Shown here: positions 5,525-5,573 of the stretch, in pieces
How positions within the stretch are numbered: position 1 is the stretch's first letter
Layout of the letters: every line of letters begins with the position of its first letter
From: an uncultured Oscillospiraceae bacterium
Lineage (GTDB): Bacteria > Bacillota > Clostridia > Oscillospirales > Oscillospiraceae
Direction of reading: 5' to 3'
Assembly (NCBI GenBank): GCA_934565615.1
Contig: CAKTIH010000131.1
Coordinates: forward strand, 1-5,573
DNA: 5,573 bases
Translations under genes and position numbers: made by a program
The notes under the pieces: model-generated
Database searches by the model: none
Seen by the model: the letters and a program-made list of their open reading frames with translations, nothing else
What the model was told of the DNA's origin: nothing

Positions 5525-5552
5525 ATGTTACCATAAAACTTGGGATGGTCAA
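5525..5552 (-). promoter_or_regulatory. Probable promoter of the membrane protein gene
   Basis: Reading the minus strand, TTGACC (5547-5552) is a one-mismatch -35, followed after 16 bp by TAACAT (5525-5530). That hexamer is preceded by TGG, giving the extended -10 form TGnTAACAT. The start would be near 5518, a leader of about 40 nt. The flanking DNA to the window end is AT-rich with no further gene visible. Confidence 0.55.
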
Positions 5553-5573
5553 TCCATGATTTTGTTAATTATT

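Noticed and set aside
1..5573. Mobile elements, CRISPR arrays, tRNA or rRNA genes
   Set aside because: No transposase or integrase motifs, no regularly spaced repeats and no tRNA-like cloverleaf or rRNA segments were recognised by reading the window.

Overview
The window reads as chromosomal DNA from a GC-rich member of the Clostridia (Firmicutes), plausibly a gut Oscillospirales/Ruminococcaceae-type bacterium. This is inferred from strong AGGAGG-type ribosome binding sites, compact hairpin terminators, a Firmicutes-type CsoR with a Cys-rich N-terminus, a CopA with a C-terminal metal-binding domain, and a Gram-positive-style lipoprotein signal. Species cannot be fixed from the sequence alone.

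Layout: (1) Positions 1-169 are AT-rich and non-coding. They hold a long imperfect hairpin (22-67) and a near-consensus sigma-A promoter (107-135) overlain by two CsoR-type ATACCC/GGGTAT operators. (2) Positions 170-3034 are a two-gene copper-efflux operon: csoR, a copper-sensing repressor, then after 27 bp copA, a P1B-1 copper-exporting ATPase. The last 68 codons of copA encode a CopZ-like copper chaperone domain with its own ideal internal Shine-Dalgarno and ATG. (3) A strong GC-rich terminator (3052-3084) ends this operon. (4) Positions 3154-4854 are an independent gene with its own probable promoter, encoding a surface lipoprotein of the M3 (thimet/oligoendopeptidase) metallopeptidase class. 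(5) A bidirectional terminator whose stem contains or touches both stop codons separates it from a convergent minus-strand gene (4895-5479). That gene encodes an unrecognised small membrane protein with two membrane helices, a beta-rich cytoplasmic domain and a charged tail. Its promoter is visible at 5525-5552.

How it works together: in low copper, CsoR is expected to sit on the two operators and block the csoR-copA promoter. Cu(I) binding by Cys48/His73/Cys77 releases it, so CopA and possibly a separate CopZ-like product are made and Cu(I) is exported. The peptidase and the membrane protein have no visible link to copper and look like ordinary chromosomal neighbours.

No mobile element, CRISPR array, tRNA or rRNA was seen. 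The most interesting points are the internal copZ start inside copA, the exact fit of one operator into the promoter spacer, and the lipoprotein M3 peptidase with cysteines beside two zinc ligands. I see no wholly new biological system.
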